Below are positions 17,006 to 25,367 of a stretch of 34,860 nucleotides of DNA, in pieces (within the stretch, counting starts at the first letter, position 1; every line of letters begins with the position of its first letter). The notes below the pieces were generated by a model. The model did not search any database. It saw only the letters and a program-made list of their open reading frames with translations, and was not told the DNA's origin. The translations under genes and the position numbers were made by a program. This DNA comes from Candidatus Zhuqueibacterota bacterium (GTDB taxonomy: Bacteria > Zhuqueibacterota > Zhuqueibacteria > Zhuqueibacterales > Geothermadaptataceae): positions 1 to 34,860 of the forward strand of contig JAUZRQ010000068.1 of the NCBI GenBank assembly GCA_030950365.1, written 5' to 3'.

Positions 17006-17022
17006 CTTGCCTGCAAGGCAAG
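17006..17022. promoter_or_regulatory. Inverted repeat, possible operator
   Basis: CTTGCC-N5-GGCAAG, perfect 6-bp arms, ends 2 bp before a possible -35 (TTGACT at 17025). Its location suggests a transcription-factor site for the iron-sulfur oxidoreductase gene, but a single short palindrome can occur by chance. Confidence 0.3.
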
Positions 17023-17024
17023 TT

Positions 17025-17052
17025 TTGACTAACATAAAGCAATCTGTAACAA
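17025..17052 (+). promoter_or_regulatory. Possible promoter of the HdrD/DsrK-like gene
   Basis: TTGACT, a 16-nt spacer and TAACAA lie about 70 bp before the ATG at 17124. The -10 is weak. It lies beside the 17006-17022 palindrome. Confidence 0.3.
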
Positions 17053-17123
17053 TACGGGCATGTTGGATGCCGAAGCATGGAAAAAACGACCGGTTGATAT
17101 GAACCATGTAAGGAAGGGATACC

Positions 17124-18998
17124 ATGGAACACATGATGACATATTCCAGTCTCGAGCGCTATCTGCTATTGCTGTTCCTTGCTTTGACCATTGGGATATT
17201 CACCCGGGATTTCATCAACAAGCTGCGGGTGGTATTGAAGGGGAAATCCGACCGTCCGCGCTTTAACGATATTGGCCAGCGGCTGGCGCGAGTGGTGAAA
17301 GAAGTGCTATTTCAATCGCGCGTGCTGGGTGGCCGCCCGGTGGCCGGAGCCATGCACGCGGCCGTGTTTGGTGGCTTTGTGTTTTTCTCGCTGGAAACTA
17401 TCGATCACTTTTTGCGGCCGTTCAATCTGCATTTTCTGCAGGTTTTGTTCGGCGAACACGTTTACATTTATAAAGGCATTGTCACCTTCTGGGCCATTCT
17501 GGTCAGCATCGGCATCATCGGGCTGGCGTTGCGCCGGTTTGTGTTTGTGCAATATTCGCCAAATCCGAAATCCTACGAATCGGGTGTGGTGGCGTTGATG
17601 ATTCTCCTGCTGATGGTGACCTATCTTTACACGCAAACCGAACACGATCCGACCAGCACGCTGGCCAAAGCCAACTGGTGGCTGCATGCCAGTTTAATCA
17701 TGATTTTTCCACATCTGATTCTGCGTTCCAAACATTTTCATATCATCATGGCGCCGGTGAACATCTTCTTCCGCACCGAACGGCTGGGTGAGCTTTTGCC
17801 GCTCAATCTGGACCTCGAGGCGCTGGAATCCGAGGACGAGGTGTCGTTGGGCCTGGAAAAGCTGGAAGACCTCTCCTGGAAAAACCGGCTGGATTTCGTC
17901 ACCTGCGTGGAGTGCCGGCGCTGCACCGATCACTGTCCGGCCAATCTCGCCGGGCAAGAGCTCGACCCGCGAGGATTTATTCTCCAGGGCCGCCAGGCGA
18001 TTTTTTCGCTGCCGGAGAGTGAGCCGGTAATCGGCAACGTCATTTCCGAAACCGCGCTGGGCCAGTGCACGAGCTGCGGCGCCTGCGAAAACATCTGTCC
18101 GGTGGGCATAGAGCATTTGCAGGTGCTGACGGGCGCCAAACGCGCGCAAGCGCTGGCCATCGGCACGGGCATGGTGGCCACGGAATTTCTGCAGAGCATC
18201 GAACGCTACGGCAATGCGTTTGGCAAGCCGAAGGACGCCCGCAAGCAACTCATCGAGGAACTGGAGATTCCGTATTACGAGCAAGGCAAAACCGAATACC
18301 TGCTGTGGTTGGGTTGCGTATGGAGCTACAACCCGGATGCGCGCTCGTCCCTCGAAGCCATGGTGAAGGTGCTGAAAGCGGCAGGGGTGAGCTTTGGCGT
18401 GCTAGAAAACGAGACCTGCTCCGGGCATCATTCGCGGCGGCAGGGTGAGGAGATGCAATTCCAGACCCTGGCGCAGGAGAACATTGATTCGATGCAGGCG
18501 GTGAAGGCGGAAAAGATCCTCGCTCCGTGCCCGCACTGCCTGCACACCATCGGGCGCGAATATCCTGATTTGCAGCCGGAGTTCCGTCCGAAAGTGATCC
18601 ACCATTCAGAATTTTTGCTGGAGCTGATTCGCAAGGGCGTAGTCAAGCTGGATTCCCAGAAGTGGAACGGCAAAAAAACCACCTACCACGATCCGTGTTA
18701 CCTGGGTCGGTATGAGCACGTGTTCGATGCGCCGCGGGATATTCTCAAAACCGCCGGGGTGAATTTCGTGGAAATGGAGCGACACGGCGCCAAAGCCATG
18801 TGCTGCGGCGGCGGCAATGCCGGCTTTGCGCGTGAGCAGCAAGTTCCGAAACGCGTGGATCAGGTGCGCAAGGAACATGTGCGCGAAACCGGCGCCGATC
18901 TGCTGGTGGTGGCGTGTCCCGAATGCAAGATGATGCTCAACGCCGCGGTAGAAGAAACCAAAGACCTGGCCGAACTCGTCGCGGACGCACTGGCTTAA
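17124..18998 (+). CDS. Membrane-bound HdrD/DsrK-like iron-sulfur oxidoreductase
   Basis: This 624-residue protein has an N-terminal NarI/DsrM-like membrane part with about five helices (1-210) and histidines in helices (AMHAAVF, WWLHASLIMIFPHL) that could hold heme b. It is followed by a dicluster ferredoxin domain with CVECRRCTDHCP (~260-272) and CTSCGACENICP (~315-326). Two CCG domains follow: the first with GCVWSYNPD, CSGHHS and CPHC (about 395-475), the second with DPCYLGR, CCGGGNAGFAR and CPEC (about 520-605). Such proteins pass electrons between quinones and a soluble partner, for example ETF or a thiol/disulfide carrier; the partner is not in the window. The first CCG domain has Cys-Ser in place of Cys-Cys, a variant I know from related oxidoreductases (CTGD type). 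A purine-rich AAGGAAGGG precedes the ATG. The gene is convergent with the TonB-dependent receptor across a shared terminator. Confidence 0.88.
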   Translation: MEHMMTYSSLERYLLLLFLALTIGIFTRDFINKLRVVLKGKSDRPRFNDIGQRLARVVKEVLFQSRVLGGRPVAGAMHAAVFGGFVFFSLETIDHFLRPFNLHFLQVLFGEHVYIYKGIVTFWAILVSIGIIGLALRRFVFVQYSPNPKSYESGVVALMILLLMVTYLYTQTEHDPTSTLAKANWWLHASLIMIFPHLILRSKHFHIIMAPVNIFFRTERLGELLPLNLDLEALESEDEVSLGLEKLEDLSWKNRLDFVTCVECRRCTDHCPANLAGQELDPRGFILQGRQAIFSLPESEPVIGNVISETALGQCTSCGACENICPVGIEHLQVLTGAKRAQALAIGTGMVATEFLQSIERYGNAFGKPKDARKQLIEELEIPYYEQGKTEYLLWLGCVWSYNPDARSSLEAMVKVLKAAGVSFGVLENETCSGHHSRRQGEEMQFQTLAQENIDSMQAVKAEKILAPCPHCLHTIGREYPDLQPEFRPKVIHHSEFLLELIRKGVVKLDSQKWNGKKTTYHDPCYLGRYEHVFDAPRDILKTAGVNFVEMERHGAKAMCCGGGNAGFAREQQVPKRVDQVRKEHVRETGADLLVVACPECKMMLNAAVEETKDLAELVADALA

Positions 18999-19080
18999 TT
19001 GACAGCAAGACGTTATCAATTTTGTTTTAAAACAGCAGGCACCTTAAAGGTGTCCGGTGTTTTTCTTGATTTGCCAAATA

Positions 19081-19114
19081 AAAAGCCCGACATCCATCGA
19101 TGCCGGGCTTTTTT
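19081..19114. terminator. Bidirectional Rho-independent terminator
   Basis: A GC-rich stem, AAAGCCCG ... CGGGCTTT, continues through CATC/GATG with one A-C mismatch and is flanked by A-runs on the left and T-runs on the right, so it works for both strands. It serves the oxidoreductase (+) and the TonB-dependent receptor (-). Confidence 0.85.
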
Positions 19115-19137
19115 GTGTCCGCAATCCAGTGCCGCGA

Positions 19138-21918
19138 TTACAGGTCCAGCGATAGGCGGGCGTAGTAGAAACCACCATTCATGCCGAACTGAGTCACGCG
19201 ACGGCTGTACGGGAACCGACCACTGCTGATGTTGGCCGGCTTGGTGTGCTTATCCGGGAAGGTGTTGAACAGGTTGTTCGCACCCACCGAAAGCCGCACC
19301 CCCTTCATCACTTCATAGGCCAAATCGACATCGAAAATGGTCTTGGCCGAGAAGACCTCGTCGTTGGCCGGGTTGGTCGGCTTGTAATAGATTTCACCGA
19401 AATAGGTCGCACGCACCATCGCCTGCAATTTGGCCGTGGCGTAACGCAACCCCAGGGTGAATTTCTTGCGCGGCAGCGCATCTTCCAAACGGTTGCGCTC
19501 TTCGCGGTTGAACAGCGTGGTCTTGAAGCCTTCCAGTTCTTCCGCCGTGGGCTCACGTCCCTCAATTTCACGGAATATTTTCACCATTTCGGCCGGCACA
19601 TTGGTAGCCACTACCTGGGTTTTGGTGAAGTTGGCCGCCGCCGTGATGCTCAGCGTCGCATCGCCCAGCGGTTTGGCGTACGAGGCCACGATATCGAGAC
19701 CCCTGGTCTCCGTATCCACCGCATTGGCGAAGAACTGCGCCTGGCTCACGCCCAGCTTGGCGAACGGTTTGAGGATTTCCGCCACCACCGGGCCGATGGT
19801 CGGATGGCCGGCGCTGAACCGGCTCGACAGCACGATACGATCATCGATGTTGATCATGTATCCGTCAACTGTCAAACGCAGGTTCTCTAGCAGTTTGGCC
19901 GTGAAGCCAGCGCTGACGTTGAGCGAAGTTTCTTCTTTCAGATCCGGCACGCCGAAGGCCTTGGTAATGGCGCTCCTGTTGTTGCCGGTCAACACGCGCT
20001 TGGGTTCGAGCTGTCCCGTGGCCGGATCCAACAGGAACTGAATACTGACGTTGTTGAACCAGACCTGATGCAGCGACGGCGCACGGAAACCGGTGCTCAC
20101 CGCACCGCGCAGGGCGAAATTTGGCGCCACTTCAAAACGAGCCGCCACCTTGCCATTCACCGTGCTACCAAAATCGCTGTAGTTCTCAAACCGGCCGCCC
20201 ACGTCCAGCATGAACTGATCGGTGACGTTACTTTCGAGACCGGCGTAAACCGCGATGCTGTTGCGGTAGCGATTGACCTCGTTGGAGGGCTGGAATCCCG
20301 GGAACACCTGCGATCCGGGGTTCTTCGGCGCGCCCGTGGAGGTGGTATCGAAATCGATGCCCGGCCGATCGCCACCGTTGCCGAGCTGCCACGAGGCTTC
20401 TTCTCCGGCAATGATACGGTAGTTTTCCACCCGGAACTCACTGCCCAGAACCAGCGACAGCGATTTCAGCTTGCCACCGGTATCGATCAGCCGCACCAGA
20501 TCCAGGTTGCCGACGGTCTGCGAGAACCGCAACTGACCGGCGTCGAACGAGGTGGGGCTGGATTCACCCATGGAGGCATTCATGGAGTTTTCAATATTGA
20601 ACTGGAACGAGTTGCCGCCATGCGTGATGCTCATGTCGATATCCCAGCCGTTGCGCGTGCCGCTGATGCCGGCCGTAAGCGCACGATCAACAATCTCGGT
20701 GTGGATTTCCGGCAGAAAGCCGTTCGGATACACGTTCAGATTCACGCGAGCTTCCTGATACGGCAGACGGTAAAATCCCGTGGCGCGGCCTTTGCGGTGT
20801 GAAAAACCACCGAAGGCATAGAACTCGGCGTTTTCACTCAACGGCACCATGGAGTTGAAGAACGTGGCACCCACCACGGCTTTGGACTGGCCGATCTTCA
20901 TGGAGAAGTCGTCGCGGGTGAGGCCGCGGCGCCGCAATTCGGCTTCATCAGCCTGAGGATCGTTGGGAAAAAAGATCGGGCCCGTGTATGTAGAAGAGCG
21001 GTTGGTGGGCTCGCGATTCAAGAACTCGGCAGTCACGTTGAAATAGCCGCGATCGCCGATCTTGAATCCAAAATTGACATCTTGCTTCACTTCCTCTCCA
21101 TCACCCTCGCCCGTCACCCCTACGAGCGTGTTGGTTTGAATGCTCGAGGTCTGTTCCTTCAGCACGATGTTGATCACACCGGCGATGGCATCGGAACCGT
21201 ACTGAGCCGCTGCGCCATCGCGCAGAATCTCGATGCGCTCAATGGCGGAAACCGGAATAGCATTCAGATCCACGCCCACGGTACCGCGTCCGAAGGTACC
21301 ATTCACGTGGACCAGGGCGCTCGTGTGCCGCCGCTTTCCGTTGATCAGGACCAGCACCTGATCCGGGCCGAGTCCACGCAAGCTGGCCGGATTGATGTGA
21401 TCGGTGCCGTCGGCAATGGTTTGATGAGAAGCATTAAACGAGGGCGCCAGGTAGGTGAGAATCTGGTTCACTTCGGCCTGACCGCTATGCCGGACTTCCA
21501 GGTCCGTAATCACATCCACCGGAACGGGCGTTTCCACCGCGGTGCGCGCGGTACGTGACCCCAAAACCACCAGCTCTTCACCAACCTGCAGAGCGCTTTC
21601 GGAAAGCGCAAAATCGACCGTCACGGTTTCGCCGGGATTGACCCGGACTTCCTTTTCGGCTGGAGAGTAACCGATAAAGCTGGCCCGCAAGGTGTACACC
21701 CCCGGGCTGATACTGATATGATATTCACCGTCCAGATTGGTACTGGCACCACGCAGGGTACCAACGATAATCACATTGGCGCCGGGCAAAGGCTCGCCGC
21801 TTTCGGCAACCGTCACTTTACCGCTGATGGTGCCTTTGTCTTGTGCCAGCAGAGAAAACGCCAGCGAAAAGCTCAGTAGAATAACGATCGTCGCAATGGA
21901 AAATAATTTCCGACTCAT
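19138..21918 (-). CDS. TonB-dependent outer-membrane receptor with carboxypeptidase-regulatory-like domain
   Basis: This 926-residue protein has a signal peptide (1-26, ending SLLAQ). A beta-sandwich of the CarboxypepD-reg-like type spans about 28-108 (GTISGKVTVAESGEPLPGANV ... GEYHISI). A TonB-box-like EELVVLGSR lies at about 114-122. The plug spans about 125-255 with LRGLGPDQVLVLINGKRRHTS and ERIEILRDGAAAQYGSDAIAGVINIVLK. The rest is a 22-stranded-type barrel ending in an aromatic strand YYARLSLDL. It imports a large or scarce ligand, such as a siderophore, cobalamin or glycan, using TonB energy; the ligand cannot be read from sequence and no SusD-like partner is adjacent. GGGAGGG precedes the ATG. 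The region upstream contains a possible 30-codon leader. Confidence 0.92.
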   Translation of the reverse strand: MSRKLFSIATIVILLSFSLAFSLLAQDKGTISGKVTVAESGEPLPGANVIIVGTLRGASTNLDGEYHISISPGVYTLRASFIGYSPAEKEVRVNPGETVTVDFALSESALQVGEELVVLGSRTARTAVETPVPVDVITDLEVRHSGQAEVNQILTYLAPSFNASHQTIADGTDHINPASLRGLGPDQVLVLINGKRRHTSALVHVNGTFGRGTVGVDLNAIPVSAIERIEILRDGAAAQYGSDAIAGVINIVLKEQTSSIQTNTLVGVTGEGDGEEVKQDVNFGFKIGDRGYFNVTAEFLNREPTNRSSTYTGPIFFPNDPQADEAELRRRGLTRDDFSMKIGQSKAVVGATFFNSMVPLSENAEFYAFGGFSHRKGRATGFYRLPYQEARVNLNVYPNGFLPEIHTEIVDRALTAGISGTRNGWDIDMSITHGGNSFQFNIENSMNASMGESSPTSFDAGQLRFSQTVGNLDLVRLIDTGGKLKSLSLVLGSEFRVENYRIIAGEEASWQLGNGGDRPGIDFDTTSTGAPKNPGSQVFPGFQPSNEVNRYRNSIAVYAGLESNVTDQFMLDVGGRFENYSDFGSTVNGKVAARFEVAPNFALRGAVSTGFRAPSLHQVWFNNVSIQFLLDPATGQLEPKRVLTGNNRSAITKAFGVPDLKEETSLNVSAGFTAKLLENLRLTVDGYMINIDDRIVLSSRFSAGHPTIGPVVAEILKPFAKLGVSQAQFFANAVDTETRGLDIVASYAKPLGDATLSITAAANFTKTQVVATNVPAEMVKIFREIEGREPTAEELEGFKTTLFNREERNRLEDALPRKKFTLGLRYATAKLQAMVRATYFGEIYYKPTNPANDEVFSAKTIFDVDLAYEVMKGVRLSVGANNLFNTFPDKHTKPANISSGRFPYSRRVTQFGMNGGFYYARLSLDL

Positions 21919-21929
21919 TTTCCCTCCCT

Positions 21930-22022
21930 TTAGGAAATGGTTTCATTTAATATAGACATTAAATAAAAAGAACATCGCATGTTAGCGCTCCCACCTCCTT
22001 TCGGCATTCGTGTTATTGACAT
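21930..22022 (-). CDS. Possible 30-residue leader ORF upstream of the TonB-dependent receptor
   Basis: The ATG at 22022 is preceded by AGAGG with 7-nt spacing and runs in frame to a TAA at 21930, eleven bases before the receptor ATG. The encoded peptide begins MSITRMPKGGGSANM. An internal in-frame ATG at 21980 follows an unusually perfect AAAGGAGGTGG (21991-22001). The peptide has no match that I recognise. It could be a translated leader that controls the receptor gene, or a chance frame in an untranslated region. Confidence 0.3.
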   Translation of the reverse strand: MSITRMPKGGGSANMRCSFYLMSILNETIS

Positions 22023-22423
22023 TATGATTACCTCTGGGGGCATAATGCTAATAAGTTTAAAATTTATTGAGGTATTTTAAATTGTGTTAAATAAAGAACA
22101 GCTAAGATTGTTCTGGTTCTAATGTGTGAGTGATGCTTCGATGTCATGAGAGAGGCACTTGAATGATTTTGAAACGGCATTGCATACCGATCAAGCCACC
22201 GTTTCCGTCTTCGACAAGATAAAAACGAGGACGGGAATCATGGCTAAACACCAAGCAATTGAAGTATTGCGCGGCTACTTTCTTAACTTTGTTATTTCTA
22301 AACAATTATATTAATTTTAGTTAACAATAAGGCGAAATATACATGCACAAATGCGCTTTGTCAATACTTTTTTCTTTCATTCGTTTACATTTTAAAAACA
22401 GAGCCTTCGACATGATTCCAACC
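22023..22423. other. AT-rich intergenic region, no gene recognised
   Basis: About 400 bp of AT-rich sequence between the receptor leader and the terminator of the M28 peptidase gene. No credible ORF, RNA gene or repeat was recognised. The receptor's promoter must lie here, but no good -35/-10 pair with 17-nt spacing was found by eye. Confidence 0.5.
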
Positions 22424-22455
22424 AAAAAAACCCGCCAGGTTTGTCTCCTGACGGG
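22424..22455 (-). terminator. Rho-independent terminator of the M28 peptidase gene
   Basis: Stem CCCGCCAGG (22431-22439) with CCTGACGGG (22447-22455), one A-C mismatch, 7-nt loop; on the minus strand it is followed by seven Ts (22424-22430). It lies about 175 bp after the peptidase stop, so the mRNA has a fairly long 3' tail in which nothing else is seen. Confidence 0.8.
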
Positions 22456-22629
22456 TCGAACCGAGGTCATTCAGGCCACCTACTATCACTGCGAATTTTA
22501 TACCGATTGGCTATCTCCTTAATCCTGGCATGGCCTTCGCTATGTTCTATAGTTCAAATGTACAGGCGTTTCCCTCTGAACTTTTTCAGGATCACCTCGC
22601 ACTTTTGCAAATGCAATAATCAAGTCGGC

Positions 22630-24042
22630 TCAAAGACCTTCCTGCGCCAGCACGTAAGACAGGATGGCCAGCATGGCCGCGCCCAATTCCAGTTCGCGCT
22701 CATTCACCTTGTCAAATGTATCGTTATCCGAGTGATGGTAGTCAAAATAGCGGTGCGAATCCACCATCAATCCGATGGTCGGCACGCCCTGGCGTTTCAA
22801 CGGAGATATGTCGGCGCCGCCTCCGCCCCTGCGAATGACGCCGGCCTCGATTTGCTCAAACAAATACGCCCAGCGTGCCAGTTTCTCTACAACGGCTGGA
22901 GGCGCATCCACCGAAAAGCCTCGCGGCGCAAAGCCGCCGCGGTCGCTTTCGATGGCCGCCACGTGGCGCCAGCCTTGTTGGCGCGCCACGCGGGCGTATT
23001 CCCTGCCACCGCGCAAGCCATTTTCTTCGTTCATGAACAGCACGGCGCGGATCGTGCGCTTCGGATGCAATCCCAGCGCACGCAGCAACCGCAGCGCTTC
23101 AATGGACTGAACGCAACCAGCGCCGTCGTCATGGGCGCCGTGGCCCTTGTCCCAGCTATCCAGATGGCCGCCGATGACGATGATCTCGTCTGGTTTTTCA
23201 CTGCCGCGGATTTCACCGATGACATTGGCCGACGGCACATCCGGCAGGGTTTCGCAGCTCAGGCGCAGCCGCACGCGCACATGGTCTTCACGCTTCAGCA
23301 GGCGGCTCAGAAACTCTGCATCGAGGGTGCTGATGGCCGCGGCCGGAATTTTGGGAATGCCTGCGATGTAGCGCATGCCACCGGTGTGCGGCACATCATC
23401 CAGGCGGGTGGTCATGGACCGCACTAGCACGGCCACGGCGCCGTATTTGGCCGCTTCGGCCGCGCCGCGCGTGCGCTGATTCACTGCCCCGCCATACGCC
23501 CTGAATGTGTTCCGCTCGGCCGGATCCATGGGGCGGTTGAAAAATACAATTTTGCCGGCGATGGCCTTTTTCCCCAGCCGGGCCAGCTCATCAAAATCAT
23601 GCACCTCGATCACTTCGCCGATGACGCCCATCTCCGGAGTGCCGACACTACCGCCCAGCGCGCACACGGTCAGCGGATGATCGCCCACAATGGTGGATTG
23701 GATGATTTCGGCCTCCTCCACCTCGCCGCGCACCCAGCGCGGCACCATCACCGGCTGCAGCCAGACGCTATCCGCCCCGATTTGCACCAGCTTTTGCCGC
23801 CCCCACTCCACGGCCGCCGCCGCCTGGGGCGAACCGCTCAGCCTCGGCCCGATGGTCAGCGTCAATTCCCGCAACATATCATAGGCCTGGCGCTCCTGAA
23901 GCGCCCGGTCGATCAGTTTGGTAGCCCGTTCCAGGTAAGGCTGCGCATTCGAGTCAGTCTGCGCCCGGGCCATCAAAGGCACAAGCAAACCCAATGCAAG
24001 CAGGCCGTTCCACAGTCCGAGTCGCCGTTTCATCACTGTCAT
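22630..24042 (-). CDS. Exported M28-family metallopeptidase (carboxypeptidase Q-like)
   Basis: This 470-residue protein has a signal peptide ending near LMARAQ (about residue 28) and a protease-associated insert (about 140-265). The catalytic zinc-peptidase domain carries HLDSWDKGHGAHDDGAG (His293, Asp295, Asp305), FMNEENGLRGG (Glu339 as general base, Glu340 as ligand), ESDRGG (Asp367) and YHHSDND (His437). These are the five ligands and two catalytic acids expected for a di-zinc M28 exopeptidase, so it should be active. Layout and length fit carboxypeptidase Q/PGCP relatives, which degrade peptides after export. AGGAGG is 10 nt before ATG 24042; the ATG three codons later is an alternative. 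Confidence 0.9.
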   Translation of the reverse strand: MTVMKRRLGLWNGLLALGLLVPLMARAQTDSNAQPYLERATKLIDRALQERQAYDMLRELTLTIGPRLSGSPQAAAAVEWGRQKLVQIGADSVWLQPVMVPRWVRGEVEEAEIIQSTIVGDHPLTVCALGGSVGTPEMGVIGEVIEVHDFDELARLGKKAIAGKIVFFNRPMDPAERNTFRAYGGAVNQRTRGAAEAAKYGAVAVLVRSMTTRLDDVPHTGGMRYIAGIPKIPAAAISTLDAEFLSRLLKREDHVRVRLRLSCETLPDVPSANVIGEIRGSEKPDEIIVIGGHLDSWDKGHGAHDDGAGCVQSIEALRLLRALGLHPKRTIRAVLFMNEENGLRGGREYARVARQQGWRHVAAIESDRGGFAPRGFSVDAPPAVVEKLARWAYLFEQIEAGVIRRGGGGADISPLKRQGVPTIGLMVDSHRYFDYHHSDNDTFDKVNERELELGAAMLAILSYVLAQEGL

Positions 24043-24089
24043 CGATGCAATTCCTCCTGTCTATTGATTCCCCAAATGCAAGTACAAAC

Positions 24090-24118
24090 AAAATACGCAT
24101 CAAATATTTGCATGGCAA
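24090..24118 (-). promoter_or_regulatory. Sigma-70-type promoter of the M28 peptidase gene
   Basis: On the minus strand TTGCCA, a 17-nt spacer and TATTTT, about 47 bp before the ATG. Confidence 0.5.
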
Positions 24119-24337
24119 GGTAGTCCGTCCGAAAGGGTCTTTCCAATCGGACAGGCTTTCGAAAAAGGCGTTCAAGAAAATCCAGCCGTGAATGCGTAGG
24201 GGCAAAAATTACCCGAAGCGTACCGTATGGAATAAACCAGGCATGAGACTTCGGAGTGCTGGCTTTTATCGTTGTTTGAAGGCTTTATTCGCCGATTCGC
24301 ACAAGCGAAGATTTTTCCACGATTTGTGAAAAATTGC

Positions 24338-24366
24338 TTGCCATTTTAAAAATTGGCGTTTATATT
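24338..24366 (+). promoter_or_regulatory. Sigma-70-type promoter of the HD-GYP gene
   Basis: TTGCCA, a 17-nt spacer and TATATT. It implies a 5' leader of about 205 nt before the ATG at 24578. Confidence 0.45.
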
Positions 24367-24577
24367 TATGTAAACTTTTTGTAAATTTTTTGCCGATGGC
24401 ATATTTTTTGGGCAACAGGATTTTGCTCCATTTTCCATTCCATTCCATTATGCCTGCTGTTTTTTCCACTTTGCATCCGCATCCATAAGGCGACACAGGA
24501 TTCCAGGACACGGGGACAGAAGGGGAACGCGATTCGATAAACGGAAGTGACCGGCGAATTTCGGGAAGGCCATACGC

Positions 24578-25147
24578 ATGCAAAATCTGTTGAAGGTGTA
24601 CCTCAATCTGGAAAGCGAAACCCGAAAACACTGTGAGCGGGTGCGAATCCTCGCCGTGCAAATCGGCACACGGCTCGGATTGAACCAGCGCGAATTGCAG
24701 CATCTGTCATTGGCGGCGCAGTTCCACGACGTCGGCAAAATCGCTGTGGACCCGGCTATTTTAAACCAGCCCACACGGCTGACTGCCCGGCAGAAAGAGA
24801 TCATCCGGCTGCATCCGCAAATCGGCGCGGAAATCTGGGCCTCGCTCGGCGGTGATCCCGAAATCGCCTTTACCATTCTCAACCACCACGAACATTTCAA
24901 CGGTCGCGGCTATCCGTTTGGCCGGGCAGGCCGTAGCATCCCCCTTCCCAGCCGCATCATTGCCATCGCCGATGCGCTGGACGCCATGCTGTCAAACCGT
25001 CCGTATCGTAAGGCTATGAGCCCCGCGCAGGCAGCTATGGCGCTGCTGGCCGGTAGCGGCAGCCAGTTCGATCCACGCATTGTGCGCCTGATCCTCAGCA
25101 GGCCCTCTTTTACCGCGCCTGTATTGCAGGCTTACATACACACCTGA
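24578..25147 (+). CDS. HD-GYP domain phosphodiesterase, stand-alone
   Basis: This 189-residue protein is essentially one HD-GYP domain. Motifs: KHCERV (His18), FHDVGKIAVDPAIL (His50-Asp51, Lys54), RLHPQIGAEI (His79), LNHHEHFNGRGYP (His103, His104, GYP 111-113) and RIIAIADALDAMLSNRPYRKAMS. All signature residues of cyclic-di-GMP-specific HD-GYP enzymes are present, so hydrolysis of c-di-GMP or a related cyclic dinucleotide is likely. Unusually it has no receiver or sensor domain. GAAGG precedes the ATG. The following OmpA gene has its own promoter, so the two may not be coregulated. Confidence 0.88.
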   Translation: MQNLLKVYLNLESETRKHCERVRILAVQIGTRLGLNQRELQHLSLAAQFHDVGKIAVDPAILNQPTRLTARQKEIIRLHPQIGAEIWASLGGDPEIAFTILNHHEHFNGRGYPFGRAGRSIPLPSRIIAIADALDAMLSNRPYRKAMSPAQAAMALLAGSGSQFDPRIVRLILSRPSFTAPVLQAYIHT

Positions 25148-25207
25148 TTCGGCAATTACAATTTCGAATGAAGAACGTGTAAATCGAGGCTGATTACGCT
25201 TATTCTG

Positions 25208-25236
25208 TTGCTAATCTCAATATTCCTGCTTATATT
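25208..25236 (+). promoter_or_regulatory. Sigma-70-type promoter of the OmpA-family gene
   Basis: TTGCTA, a 17-nt spacer and TATATT, about 130 bp before the ATG at 25368. Same architecture as the promoter at 24338. Confidence 0.5.
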
Positions 25237-25367
25237 CTCAGCGAATCGGACCGATCGGCCATCGAGAATGATGGCATACGTTTTGCAGGTGATGTATAAC
25301 CTTTGATATTTGGGGCATCGATTCGAAAATCACGCAGGACCATACATCGCGGAAAAGGAGTTTAAGA

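Larger units (their letters stand above)
24043..24577. other. Divergent intergenic region
   Basis: This 535-bp AT-rich region carries the divergent promoters at 24090-24118 (-) and 24338-24366 (+). The plus-strand leader is about 205 nt and includes a run of CCATT units near 24431-24450. I compared it with the c-di-GMP (GEMM) riboswitch and saw no match. No gene recognised. Confidence 0.5.

Noticed and set aside
24367-24577. c-di-GMP riboswitch in the leader of the HD-GYP gene
   Set aside because: The conserved GEMM core blocks were not found by eye.
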